A stretch of DNA of 64,000 nucleotides from Akkermansiaceae bacterium (GTDB lineage: Bacteria; Verrucomicrobiota; Verrucomicrobiia; Verrucomicrobiales; Akkermansiaceae): positions 62,001 to 126,000 of the forward strand of contig CAIVKO010000065.1 of assembly GCA_903906515.1 (NCBI GenBank), given 5' to 3'. The position numbers and the translations under genes were made by a program. How positions within the stretch are numbered: position 1 is the stretch's first letter; the number at the start of each line of letters is the position of its first letter. Below are positions 52,368-61,855 of this stretch, piece by piece. Under the pieces are notes generated by a model that ran no database searches, was not told the DNA's origin, and saw only the letters and a list, made by a program, of their open reading frames with translations.

Positions 52368-52399
52368 GTGTGCTACGCGTGTTTCCCTGCCAGGTTCCC

Positions 52400-52565
52400 C
52401 GAACATAATCGCAGGCAGGGACCGATCCTCCGGGCGGTCCGCGAAAATGAGATGTGAACGATAGACCATGAGATTTTTTAAGCATTTTCATGGTCACCTG
52501 CGTCCTCATTCCATACGCAGGACCGCCCGGAGGATCGGTCCCTGCCATTTTTAAGACACAATCTA
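52400..52565. mobile_element. MITE-like palindromic element, copy C
   Basis: The core 52414-52546 has 27-bp perfect inverted ends beginning GGCAGGGACCGATCCTCC. The inner left arm (GATGTGAAC, GACCATGAG) matches the inner right arm of copy A. The right outer end (TGTCTTAAAAATGGCAGGG read on the minus strand) matches the left outer end of A and B. Located just after pta. The left outer flank is not conserved. Confidence 0.78.
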
Positions 52566-53022
52566 AGATCGCAATTATCAGGCTTTGTCATCGTTACCCG
52601 TTTCTGGCGCTCCCTCTAGGAATCCTCGATGCCGCCCTGAAGTTTTCGGGCGTTCTCAACCTTTGCCCTTGTCGCATCGCCTGGAGATGGATTGACTCAC
52701 AGCGTCCGCTTCGGCGGATGGGGACTTAGAAATCCTCGCACGAAGCGGTTGGCAATGACCGCAACCATTGCCGCCAAACCGACCCACAAAGGCCGGGGAG
52801 GCGGCGGCGCATGTCCAGGCCTTCTTCCACGGGAGTTGGCTAAAGGCCGTTGCGGTCGACTTCGTGCGACTTTCTAACTCCCCGTCCACCGGAAGGACGC
52901 ATTATTATGCCTTCTTCCGCCCGACACACGCCGGTCGTCGCACTTTGTTTTGCGACTTCGCCCCGCTCTACCGTGGAGCGGCTTCTCCGTTTTGACACGC
53001 AACCTCCAACCCCCGGTGTGCC
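52566..53022. other. Gene-poor stretch upstream of the type III R-M system
   Basis: 457 bp between element C and the methylase gene. Both strands contain short open frames without recognisable domains. A 75-codon plus-strand frame at 52768-52995, ending near 20 nt before mod, has no credible start context and is probably not real. On the minus strand a frame of about 30 codons around 52740-52800 looks protein-like but has no start or homologue I recognise, so it could be a gene remnant. No promoter or hairpin is convincing. Confidence 0.4.
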
Positions 53023-54687
53023 GTGCCCACGCTGAACTGGATCGGAAAAGAGGCCGTGGTGAGACACCACAAGGAAGTTCCGTTCCGTCTGCTCGAACCT
53101 GACAAGAAGCTTTCCCATGGCGATCCCACCTCTGGCAATCTGATCGTCGAGGGTGACAATCTCCATGCGCTCAAGGCTCTGTTGCCTCGCTACGCGGGGA
53201 AAGTGCAATGCATATATATTGATCCTCCTTACAACACGGGCAAAGAGGGATGGATTTATAACGACAACGTAAATTCTCCGGAAATATCACGTTGGCTCGG
53301 TCAAACCGTCGGCAAGGAGGCCGAAGACCTATCGCGTCACGATAAGTGGCTCTGCATGATGTATCCGAGACTGGTGTTATTGAAGCAGTTTCTTAGTGAA
53401 AACGGGGTGATTTTTATTTCGATAGATGACAACGCTCTTCCCCTTTTGCTCTTCCTGCTCGATGAGATTTTTGGGAAACGCAACCAACTGGCGGTCTTCT
53501 GCTGGAGAACTGAAGGGAATTTTGACAACCAAGCAAAAGTAAAGATCTGTCACGAGTATGTCGTTTCGTATTGTCTCAAAATCGAAAATTTCCCGCATCC
53601 TCCGATTATAGATCCTGCAATTGATTCCAGCAGTAAACTTTTTCGAGATCAAATTCGAAACACGATTGTCAAGAACGGGCCTAAAAACCCGGTTTCTCCA
53701 ATAAAACTGCCGAAAGGATTTCCGGCAAACTTCGAAAGAGGTCGTCTAACTGGAGCAAAAGGAGCTTGGCCTGTCTTCTCTGAAGAGGCAATAATCGAAG
53801 ACGGCAAACTTGTATCCGAAGTTGAAGTCAGTAGTGGTTGGAGTTCCAAAGCCCTAGCGGAAGAATTTATCAAATCAGGATGCAAACCAATTTTAGACGG
53901 TAAGGGGCAAACGACATATTTTGAACTCGTATCTTCCGGCACGGTCGAGATCGTCAAAGATCGAAAAACCTCCAGCCACGTTGTGAGTGTGCTCCAACAA
54001 AAAGGCAGCACCCAAAACACCTCCTCTGCACTTTCCAAGATGGGAATCAAGTTCGACTATCCGAAACCGGTTGAGTTGTTGTCTTACTTGATTTCGATGA
54101 TTGCAGATAAGGAGGCTTTGATTCTCGATTCCTTCGCGGGCTCCGGCACGACAGCCCATGCAGTTCTTAAACAAAATACTGAGGACGGAGGAGACAGAAA
54201 GTTCATCCTTGTGGAATTGGGAAAAGATATTTGCAAAGACATCACCGCCGAGCGGGTGCGGCGGGTTGCGGGTGGTTACACGAATGCCAAGGGTGAGAAA
54301 GTAGAAGGCCTTGGCGGCGGTTTTCAATACTGCCGCCTGAGCAAGGATCCCTTGTTCGATGCCACAGGTGCGGTGCGGGAAGATGTGCGTTTCGCACAGT
54401 TGGCGGAATTCGTGTGGTTTGCGGAGACGGGCACGGGTTTCATCGGCAAGGCGAATAGTCCATTGCTGGGAGTGCATCAGGGCATGGCGGTCTATCTGCT
54501 CTACAACGGCATTCTTAAGGACAAATCAGTGGACGGCGGCAACGTGCTGACGGCGTCGGTGCTGGCGCTTTTGCCACCGCACGACGGCCCGAAGGTGATC
54601 TATGCCGCCGCAAGCCGACTCGGCGCACCACGCCTCCAGCGCGAGCGCATCGTTTTCAAGCAAACCCCTTACGCCCTCGACGTTTGA
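53023..54687 (+). CDS. mod: Type III restriction-modification system DNA methyltransferase (Mod)
   Basis: 554 aa from GTG at 53023. The beta-class order is present: DPPYNTG (motif IV, about residues 67-73) precedes FAGSGTT (motif I, about 370), with a target-recognition region between. DPPY predicts N6-adenine or N4-cytosine methylation; adenine is usual for type III. The recognition region (about 53400-54250) is AT-richer than the flanks, as expected for an exchanged specificity module. The Res gene follows 4 nt downstream. Mod also acts as the specificity subunit of the restriction complex. Confidence 0.9.
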   Translation: MPTLNWIGKEAVVRHHKEVPFRLLEPDKKLSHGDPTSGNLIVEGDNLHALKALLPRYAGKVQCIYIDPPYNTGKEGWIYNDNVNSPEISRWLGQTVGKEAEDLSRHDKWLCMMYPRLVLLKQFLSENGVIFISIDDNALPLLLFLLDEIFGKRNQLAVFCWRTEGNFDNQAKVKICHEYVVSYCLKIENFPHPPIIDPAIDSSSKLFRDQIRNTIVKNGPKNPVSPIKLPKGFPANFERGRLTGAKGAWPVFSEEAIIEDGKLVSEVEVSSGWSSKALAEEFIKSGCKPILDGKGQTTYFELVSSGTVEIVKDRKTSSHVVSVLQQKGSTQNTSSALSKMGIKFDYPKPVELLSYLISMIADKEALILDSFAGSGTTAHAVLKQNTEDGGDRKFILVELGKDICKDITAERVRRVAGGYTNAKGEKVEGLGGGFQYCRLSKDPLFDATGAVREDVRFAQLAEFVWFAETGTGFIGKANSPLLGVHQGMAVYLLYNGILKDKSVDGGNVLTASVLALLPPHDGPKVIYAAASRLGAPRLQRERIVFKQTPYALDV

Positions 54688-54691
54688 CGCC

Positions 54692-57373
54692 ATGGACCCG
54701 CTGACCCCCAAGCTTTATCAGGAGTCCGTGCTGGGAAGCGTGGATACCTATTTCAACGCCTGTCACGAAACCGGCGACCCGGATACGGCTTTCTATCGGA
54801 CGACGAAGGAACTGTGGGGAAACGGTCTGCAATACCGACCGATCGCTGGATTTCCGGCGGATATGCCGTATTTCTGTCTGCGCGTGCCGACCGGTGGCGG
54901 CAAGACCCGTCTTGCCGCCCGCGCGGTGGAACTGGTGAATTCCAAGCTGCTGCGCAGCGAGCATAGCGTGATTCTCTGGTTGGTGCCCTCGAATGCGATT
55001 CGGGAACAAACCTACAAAGCACTCAGGAATCGGGATCATCCCTATCACCAAGACCTCCGGTTGGCGGGGCCGGTCACTGTGATGGATCTTGCCGAGGCGC
55101 GGTCGCTCACGCGGGCGACGCTGGATACCTCGACTGTGGTGATCGTGGCGACGGTGCAGTCCTTCCGTCGCGAAGACACGGAAGGACTGAAGGTGTATGA
55201 GACTAGCGGAGCACTACAGCACCACTTCGATGGCTTGGATGAAGCTCAGCGGGAGAATCTTCTAACTGAGAATGGCGGAGACCGCCCGTCGGTGATTCCA
55301 TATTCCTTTGCCAACGTGCTTCGCTTGCGGCGGCCCTTCATCATCGTGGATGAGGCCCACAACAGCCGGACACCGTTGTCCTTCGACACGCTGGCGCGTT
55401 TCCGCCCGAGCGGTATTCTGGAACTCACGGCCACGCCGGACACCACCAACACGCCCAGCAACGTGCTGCACAGCGTGTCCGCCGCAGAACTCAAGGCGGA
55501 GGACATGATCAAACTTCCGATCCAACTGGAGACAATCCCGGATTGGCAGAAATGCCTCGCCACGGCCATCGACTGCCGTGAGCAACTGCACGAAGCTGCG
55601 CGGCAGGAACACAACGCCGGTGCGAAATACCTGCGCCCGCTGGTGCTGATCCAGGCGCAAGCGCGGCGGACGGGAGTGGAGACGCTGGATGTGGCGGCGG
55701 TGAAGAAGGAACTCATCGAAAACCACAACATCCCGGAAGAGGAAATCGTCATCGCCACAGGTGAGGAGCGCGGCTTGGAACAGTTGGAGAAGGATTACGA
55801 GGGCGGCATCCTTTCGCCCAAGTGCCCGGTGCGTTTCGTGCTGACACAACAGGCGCTTGCGGAGGGCTGGGACTGCGCCAGCGCATACATTCTCGTCAGC
55901 ATGGCAGGCGTGAAAAGCTCGACAGCGGTGGAACAGTTGTTAGGTCGGATTCTCCGCCAGCCGCAAGCGGCGAAGCGGGCGACGGCGGCTTTGAACCGCT
56001 GCTATTCGTATGTGGTTTCGGATGATTTCAGCAGCACCGCGAACGCCTTGCGGGACCGGTTGGTGGAAGGTGCGGGTTTCGAAACTCGGGAAGCGGCTTC
56101 ATTCGTTACGGCAGGTCGCACGGAGCAAGGGAAACTGGATGTCGGATCGGGCCGGATTACGATCACACCGGTGGATGTGAACCTGCCGGAAAAGCCTGAC
56201 CTCAAGGATTTGCCGAAAATCACGAAGGCGAAAATCACATGGGACGCGAAGAAGCATGTGCTGACGATTTCCAGTCCGCTCACCGCGCAAGAAACCGAGA
56301 CTCTCAAAAACAGCGTGGTCTGGGAGGCATCGAAGGAACTCATCGAGCAGGCGGGCGTGGCCAGTCGAACGAATGCGGTGACGGTTTTCCAATCCCCTTC
56401 GGAACGCGGACTTGATTTCCGCGTGCCACAGATGGCGGTGATGGTGCACGGGGAGTTGGTGCTTTTCGACGATCCCGAGGTGTTGGATTATCCATGGGAT
56501 CTGCCGTCTGCTCATGCGTCGCCGGACGCCGATTTTCTCAAGCAACTGAATCTGGCGAACTCCGTGCGGGACGGTGGCATGATCGACATCGACGAGGGCA
56601 AGGTGAAGATCCGTTTCATGGCGGAATTGCAGCGCGACCTTGGCCTGGCCTATCGCCCGGAGCATTGGACGGAAGCGCGGCTCGCGGCGTGGATTTGCCG
56701 CAACCTGCCGGACCCCTACACAACCCATGCCAGCAAGAATACCTTCGTTTCATCATGGCTGGGGAAATTGCTCCAGTACGATGGCTACGATCTGGCCCGT
56801 GCGAATCGACAGAAGTTTCTTATCCGGCAATTGATCGAGGCTCAGATCAAGGATTTGCGGAAAGCCGCCGTCCGAAAAGCCTATCAGCAATTGTTGTTCG
56901 GAGATGATCGAGCGGAGCGCATCAAGGTAGATGATAGCTACCGTTTCGAATTCCACCCGGATTCCTACGCACCAGATCGTGATTACGACGGACGTTTCGG
57001 CGAAGCCGACTTTCAGCACCACTACTACCCGAGAATCGGAGACTTCGATTCAAAAGAGGAATACCTGTGCGCGTGTGAGTTGGAAAAATGGGCGACGCGC
57101 GGACGCATCGACTTCTGGGTGAGGAATCTGGTTAGAAAACCATGCAGTTCGTTTTATCTCCAAACGGCTGAAGGGCGGTTCTATCCGGATTTCGTCTGCC
57201 GTCTGCCGGACAAGACAATTCTGGTCGTGGAATACAAAGGCGGCGACCGCTATGCCGGTGCCAAGATGGACCGGGATATGGGTGACCTCTGGGCGGAACT
57301 GAGCGGCGGAAAGTGCCGATTCGTAATGGCGACGGACAAGAAGTGGGGTGAAATCGATGAGAAGTTGAAGTGA
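54692..57373 (+). CDS. res: Type III restriction endonuclease subunit (Res)
   Basis: 893 aa from ATG at 54692, 4 nt after mod; a longer in-frame reading starts inside mod. SF2 helicase part: Walker A VPTGGGKT (about 68), DEAH box IIVDEAHNS (about 218), LTATPD motif III, and VEQLLGRILRQP motif VI-like (near 414). The C-terminal nuclease region (about 810-880) shows YPDFVCRL and VVEYKGGD (about 846), matching the PD-(D/E)xK pattern. Translocates and cleaves DNA near the unmodified site when complexed with Mod. Confidence 0.92.
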   Translation: MDPLTPKLYQESVLGSVDTYFNACHETGDPDTAFYRTTKELWGNGLQYRPIAGFPADMPYFCLRVPTGGGKTRLAARAVELVNSKLLRSEHSVILWLVPSNAIREQTYKALRNRDHPYHQDLRLAGPVTVMDLAEARSLTRATLDTSTVVIVATVQSFRREDTEGLKVYETSGALQHHFDGLDEAQRENLLTENGGDRPSVIPYSFANVLRLRRPFIIVDEAHNSRTPLSFDTLARFRPSGILELTATPDTTNTPSNVLHSVSAAELKAEDMIKLPIQLETIPDWQKCLATAIDCREQLHEAARQEHNAGAKYLRPLVLIQAQARRTGVETLDVAAVKKELIENHNIPEEEIVIATGEERGLEQLEKDYEGGILSPKCPVRFVLTQQALAEGWDCASAYILVSMAGVKSSTAVEQLLGRILRQPQAAKRATAALNRCYSYVVSDDFSSTANALRDRLVEGAGFETREAASFVTAGRTEQGKLDVGSGRITITPVDVNLPEKPDLKDLPKITKAKITWDAKKHVLTISSPLTAQETETLKNSVVWEASKELIEQAGVASRTNAVTVFQSPSERGLDFRVPQMAVMVHGELVLFDDPEVLDYPWDLPSAHASPDADFLKQLNLANSVRDGGMIDIDEGKVKIRFMAELQRDLGLAYRPEHWTEARLAAWICRNLPDPYTTHASKNTFVSSWLGKLLQYDGYDLARANRQKFLIRQLIEAQIKDLRKAAVRKAYQQLLFGDDRAERIKVDDSYRFEFHPDSYAPDRDYDGRFGEADFQHHYYPRIGDFDSKEEYLCACELEKWATRGRIDFWVRNLVRKPCSSFYLQTAEGRFYPDFVCRLPDKTILVVEYKGGDRYAGAKMDRDMGDLWAELSGGKCRFVMATDKKWGEIDEKLK

Positions 57374-57462
57374 GCCTCCGAACGAGATATGCTATCAGCT
57401 ACCCGTTGTCGCGCTTCAAACTTGAAACTAGAGATGCAATAATTAGTTTCCGCATCTTCTGG

Positions 57463-58239
57463 TCATGCCTGAGGCCAGCGGGTGCTGACTTCAAGAAGCC
57501 AGTTGCGCGCGATAAGTTCGTGGCCTTGCGGGAGAGGGTGTATCCCGTCCCAGATCCACTGTTCAGGAGTCGCCACCTTCGCTGCGGAATCGAAAATATC
57601 CTGAGTCTTGATATGGACTGCGTTGTAGTCTTTTGCCAGTCGGGCGACAACAATGCCGAGTTTGTCAGTGGCACTGCGGCGGGATGACCACGTCTTCTCG
57701 TCCTTCAAGGCTCCAGTTCGCAGGACGAAGGGATCCAGCAGGATAAGTCTCAATTCGGGATTCGAGTTCCTGCTGACATCAAGGATCTTTCGGTAGTCGC
57801 CCTCGAAGTCTTCTTCCGGCACACCTCGGCCGACATCATTGGTGCCGATGAGAATGCTCAGAACGTCAGGCTTCATCTCGACCGCATCCTTTTGCCAGCG
57901 CTTGCGAAGGTCGGCAACCGTGTGCCCGCTGATGCCGCGATTGTAGATGTCCAACTGCGCCTCCGGCATGTCAACACCAAGCCTTGCTGCAATAAGATAC
58001 ACGTAGCTATGACCCAGATAGTGATTGCGATCGCTCTGATTGCGTCCCCAGTTCATGTCGGTGATGGAATCGCCCTGGAATAGAAGGCGGCTGCCTTTAT
58101 TGAAGGATGGTAGTTGGTAGTTGTAACCACCGACTGATGATACATTGGCACGTTGCTGTTCTGCCCGGGCATTGCCGCAGAGCGTTGCGGCACCGACCGC
58201 CGTCATGCTGCCTGTGATGAAAGTACGTCTATCTAGCAT
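57463..58239 (-). CDS. SGNH/GDSL hydrolase with Tat-like signal
   Basis: 258 aa. MLDRRTFITGSMTAVGAATL is a Tat-like signal (RRTFI). Hydrolase blocks: GDSIT with nucleophile Ser (about residue 57), NRGISGHT (block II Gly), GTNDVG (block III Asn) and WDGIHPLPQGHEL (block V Asp-x-x-His). An esterase or carbohydrate deacetylase acting outside the cytoplasm is likely. Convergent with res (89 nt). Confidence 0.87.
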   Translation of the reverse strand: MLDRRTFITGSMTAVGAATLCGNARAEQQRANVSSVGGYNYQLPSFNKGSRLLFQGDSITDMNWGRNQSDRNHYLGHSYVYLIAARLGVDMPEAQLDIYNRGISGHTVADLRKRWQKDAVEMKPDVLSILIGTNDVGRGVPEEDFEGDYRKILDVSRNSNPELRLILLDPFVLRTGALKDEKTWSSRRSATDKLGIVVARLAKDYNAVHIKTQDIFDSAAKVATPEQWIWDGIHPLPQGHELIARNWLLEVSTRWPQA

Positions 58240-58597
58240 GGGTTGTTTTTCTTGTTCGTAGCATCTCCGGACGTGAGATCCAAGAAACTTAAGGGAAACT
58301 CTGGCTCAAAAATCTAAGATTTGACAAGGGAAATCTGGAATCATGAACGTGCATCCGGCCCGATTCGGTTCTGTGTTCTCCCCATGGTAAATCGCAGAAA
58401 AAAGTGCAAGTGACGCCCCTTCTGTCACATCAAAAATCCAAAATCAACTATCGTCATTCGTCAATCAATCCTCTTCCCTGATGACTGCTGGCCGCTGACC
58501 GCTGTCCAATGACCATCCCCACTTTTCCGGTTGTAAGGGGATTTTCCGCGTGATACGCTTCGATCTCTGGAAAAGCAGAGCGAGTGCGACTTAAACC
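58240..58597. other. Intergenic region upstream of the DUF1549/DUF1553 operon
   Basis: 358 bp between two divergent genes. No coding frame is convincing. A TTGACA at 58321-58326 has no good -10 at the right spacing. No clear hairpin or terminator. Confidence 0.35.
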
Positions 58598-60436
58598 ATG
58601 AGCAGAACGCTTCATCACCTGTGCCTGATTTGGGGCGTCTTGACCCTTACCCATGGTTTGCAAGGCGAGCAAAAACCACGGGTGTCGCTCGACGTGGAGT
58701 TGAACGTATTCGAAAGCGCGGTCGCGCCGGCACCGGTGGAACCGATCGACAAGCTGGTGGCGGCGAATTTTGCGACGCTGGGCATCAGGCCGATCCTATG
58801 TTCGGATGCGGTGTTTGTGCGGCGTGTGTATCTCGATGTGATCGGCACGCTGCCGACGGTGGAGGAAGCGAGGAATTTCATCAATGACCCCGACGTTGCG
58901 AACAAACGCCGCCTGCTGATCGACCGGCTTCTGGAGCGCGATGAGTTCGCCGACTTCTGGGCGATGCGCTGGGGCGATGCGTTACGTATCAAGGCCGAGT
59001 TTCCCGTCAACCTCTGGCCCAACGCGGCACAGGCATATCACCGCTGGGTTCGGGCGTCGATCACTTCTAACAAACCATACGATCAATTCGCGCGTGAGCT
59101 CCTCACATCGAGCGGCAGCAATTTCCGGGTGGGTCCGGTCAATTTCTACCGGGCCATCCAGAACCGGACGCCGAAAGGAATCGCCGGAGCCGTGGCCGTG
59201 ACCTTGATGGGAACGCGGACCGACTCATGGCCGAAGGTCAAGCTGGAAGGTATGGCGGCGTTTTTCTCACAGATCGGCTATAAGCCGACGAACGAGTGGA
59301 AGGAGGAGCATGTGTTCTGGGACCCGCTGGGCACCAGCACGACTGCGGGAAACACGGCACCCGGACGCGCGGCCATCTCGCCGCCACCTCCGCCGCCCGC
59401 GCCGAAACCCGATGACAAATCGCCACCTGCTCCGCCACCCGCCGCAACTCCCACGCCACCGCCTGCGGTAGCTCCAGCGCCGACCCCGGCCCTGGTTCGT
59501 CCGCGATCCGCAATTTTTCCGGATGGCAGGAAAATCGAACTGTCGTCGGATCGCGATCCGCGTGAGGTCTTCGCCGAATGGTTGCTCGCTCCGAAAAACC
59601 CGTGGTTCGCCCGCAGTCTCGTCAACCGCTACTGGGCGTGGATCTTCGGGCGTGGCATCATCCACGAGCCCGACGACATCCGTCCTGACAATCCGCCAAG
59701 CAATCCGGCCTTGCTGGCGTATCTGGAGCGCGAGTTGGTTGTTAGCCATTATGACATGAAACACCTCATCAAGGTCATCCTGAACTCCCAAGTCTATCAG
59801 TTTTCCTCCACGCCCCGGTTTAAAATGCCGAAAGCCGAGGCCAATTTCGCGAGTTATCCGCTGCGCCGCATGGACGCGGAGGTATTGATCGATGCGCTCA
59901 ACCGGATCACCGGATCCACGGATCTCTACACCAGCGCGATCCCGGAACCGTTCACCTACATTCCTGAAGACCAACCGGCGATCGCGCTTCCGGACGGCAG
60001 CATCACCAGCCCGTTCCTCGCGCTGTTCGGTCGCTCCGCCCGCGCCACCGGGTTGTTCAGGGAGCGCGACAACAAAACGCTTCCTGCCCAGTGGCTGCAT
60101 CTCCTCAACTCCAGCAGCATCCAGCGCAAGATGGAGCAAAGCGCCAAACTCAAATCGCTTCTGGATCCATCGCGCAAAGAGTCCGAAATCATCGATGATC
60201 TTTATCTAACGATCCTGTCCCGTTTTCCGACGTCGGACGAAGTGAAAATCATCGGAACCTACGGTTTGGCGAAACCCGGGAAACCCGCTCCTCCAGCCAA
60301 ACCCGCGGCACCCGGCCAACCAGCGGCTGCCAACAAGCCCGTTCCCGTTCCGCCGATCATCGTGAAACGCCGCGAAGACTGGCTGGATCTCGCGTGGTCG
60401 CTCATCAACAGCACGGAATTCATTTATCTCCACTAA
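58598..60436 (+). CDS. Secreted DUF1549/DUF1553 domain protein
   Basis: 612 aa. An N-terminal signal (LCLIWGVLTLTHGLQGEQ) precedes a DUF1549 region (about residues 48-240: FVRRVYLDVIGTLPTVEEAR, RDEFADFWAMRWGDALR) and a proline-rich linker (about 263-305) leading into DUF1553 (about 310-600: REVFAEWLLAPKNPWFARSL; LLNSSSIQRKME). Cytochrome-c-type heme motifs (CxxCH), often found before DUF1549 in planctomycetes, are absent, so this is a short type. Secreted location expected. The DUF1501 gene follows 21 nt downstream. Confidence 0.88.
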   Translation: MSRTLHHLCLIWGVLTLTHGLQGEQKPRVSLDVELNVFESAVAPAPVEPIDKLVAANFATLGIRPILCSDAVFVRRVYLDVIGTLPTVEEARNFINDPDVANKRRLLIDRLLERDEFADFWAMRWGDALRIKAEFPVNLWPNAAQAYHRWVRASITSNKPYDQFARELLTSSGSNFRVGPVNFYRAIQNRTPKGIAGAVAVTLMGTRTDSWPKVKLEGMAAFFSQIGYKPTNEWKEEHVFWDPLGTSTTAGNTAPGRAAISPPPPPPAPKPDDKSPPAPPPAATPTPPPAVAPAPTPALVRPRSAIFPDGRKIELSSDRDPREVFAEWLLAPKNPWFARSLVNRYWAWIFGRGIIHEPDDIRPDNPPSNPALLAYLERELVVSHYDMKHLIKVILNSQVYQFSSTPRFKMPKAEANFASYPLRRMDAEVLIDALNRITGSTDLYTSAIPEPFTYIPEDQPAIALPDGSITSPFLALFGRSARATGLFRERDNKTLPAQWLHLLNSSSIQRKMEQSAKLKSLLDPSRKESEIIDDLYLTILSRFPTSDEVKIIGTYGLAKPGKPAPPAKPAAPGQPAAANKPVPVPPIIVKRREDWLDLAWSLINSTEFIYLH

Positions 60437-60457
60437 CAAAAACCACATCTGGACATC

Positions 60458-61855
60458 ATGAGCACGCAACCCGGACTCAACACCGCCCCGGAACATCCAT
60501 ACGGCATGAACCTGAGCCTGGGGCACATCATGAACCGCCGCGAGTCGATGCGGCTCGGCCTGTTCGGAACGGCGGGTTTGTTGTGTGCCGGCAACGTGGT
60601 AGGCAGCGCCACTCCGGTGGCCAACGCAGGCACAACACCCGCGATCAAGGCCAAGGCTAAATCGGTGATCCAGATTTTCCTGTGGGGCGGCATGTCGCAC
60701 ATCGATACCTGGGACCCGAAACCCGATGCCGGCTATGACTACATGGGCGATTTCCGCAAGGCGATCCCGACCAACGTGGACGGCATCCAGCTCGGCGAGT
60801 TGTTTCCCAACATGGCCAAGCAGGCGGACAAGTTTTCGCTCATCCGCAGCATGACCCACCGCAACAACGGCCATGAAACGGCGGCCTACCTCATGCAAAC
60901 CGCGCACGCTCCCGGCGAGCGGCTGGCTTATCCGAGCGTCGGTGCGGTGTTCTCTCACTTCAAGAGTCCGGGCTACAAAGGCCTGATCCCGCCCTACGTG
61001 GTTCTAACACAACCGCAGGGACGCTTTTCGGAAGAAGGCTTCCTCGGACCGAGGATGAAACCCTTTGCCACCGGCGGCGATCCCAACGCGGCCCGCTTCG
61101 AAGTCGAGGGTGTCATTTCGCGCGGCATTACCGACGCACGGCAGTTGGCCCGGCGCGATCTGCTTAAGAAGATGGACACGATGGGTGCCGCCATGGCCGC
61201 CAGCCCGCAAATCGCCGCATCGGAAGAGGCGAAAAAACAGGCGTACGAACTGATCTTGGGGCAGGGCCGTGATGTGTTCGATCTATCAAAAGAGAAACCC
61301 GAGCTGCGCGATCGTTATGGCCGCCACACTTTCGGGCAGGATTGCCTCGCGGCACGCCGAATGGTCGAGGCCGGCGTCCCATACGTCGTCATCAACTATC
61401 CCGGCGGCTGGGACACGCACAGCAACCACTTTTCCACGATGCGCCGCCAGTGCCCGCAATTGGATCAGGGGATAGCCATGCTGCTCCAGGACCTGCATGA
61501 CCACGGCTTGCTGGAATCCACCATCGTTTGGTGCTGCGGCGAGTTTGGCCGCGGACCGAAAGTCGATTGGCAACCACCGTGGAATGGCGGACGCAACCAC
61601 TATGGCAACGTCTTCACCTCGCTCGTCGCCGGTGGCGGATTCAGGGGCGGACACATCGTCGGTTCGTCCGACAAGCGGGCCGAGGAAGTGCAGGATCGTC
61701 CGGTTTATCCGGTGGACTTGTTAGGGAGCATTTACGCGTTGAGCGGCATCGACACGAAGGCCAGGCTTCCTCACCCGATGGGCACGGAGGCCTATGTTCT
61801 TCCATCGGCCGCGGAAGGCGCGAAGTCCGGCGGTCTCCTAACCGAAATCATGTGA
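60458..61855 (+). CDS. DUF1501 domain protein, Tat-like signal
   Basis: 465 aa. MNRRESMRLGLFGTAGLL about 26 residues in provides a twin-arginine signal (RRESMRLG); the preceding 25 residues may belong to a cytoplasmic leader or the start may be at the internal ATG at 60530. Sulfatase-like DUF1501 features: FLWGGMSHIDTWDPKPDA near the N-terminus, then HRNNGHETAAYLMQT and CCGEFGRGPKVDW. The protein is the usual partner of DUF1549/DUF1553. It overlaps the next gene by one base (TGATG). Enzymatic activity unproven. Confidence 0.88.
   Translation: MSTQPGLNTAPEHPYGMNLSLGHIMNRRESMRLGLFGTAGLLCAGNVVGSATPVANAGTTPAIKAKAKSVIQIFLWGGMSHIDTWDPKPDAGYDYMGDFRKAIPTNVDGIQLGELFPNMAKQADKFSLIRSMTHRNNGHETAAYLMQTAHAPGERLAYPSVGAVFSHFKSPGYKGLIPPYVVLTQPQGRFSEEGFLGPRMKPFATGGDPNAARFEVEGVISRGITDARQLARRDLLKKMDTMGAAMAASPQIAASEEAKKQAYELILGQGRDVFDLSKEKPELRDRYGRHTFGQDCLAARRMVEAGVPYVVINYPGGWDTHSNHFSTMRRQCPQLDQGIAMLLQDLHDHGLLESTIVWCCGEFGRGPKVDWQPPWNGGRNHYGNVFTSLVAGGGFRGGHIVGSSDKRAEEVQDRPVYPVDLLGSIYALSGIDTKARLPHPMGTEAYVLPSAAEGAKSGGLLTEIM

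Noticed and set aside
51258-52469. 403-codon minus-strand frame
   Set aside because: It is antisense to pta and has no family signature; pta has full catalytic motifs.
52768-52995. 75-codon plus-strand frame before mod
   Set aside because: No start context, no domain, and composition unlike neighbouring genes' codon use.
58321-58350. Promoter with TTGACA
   Set aside because: No credible -10 hexamer at 16-18 bp.
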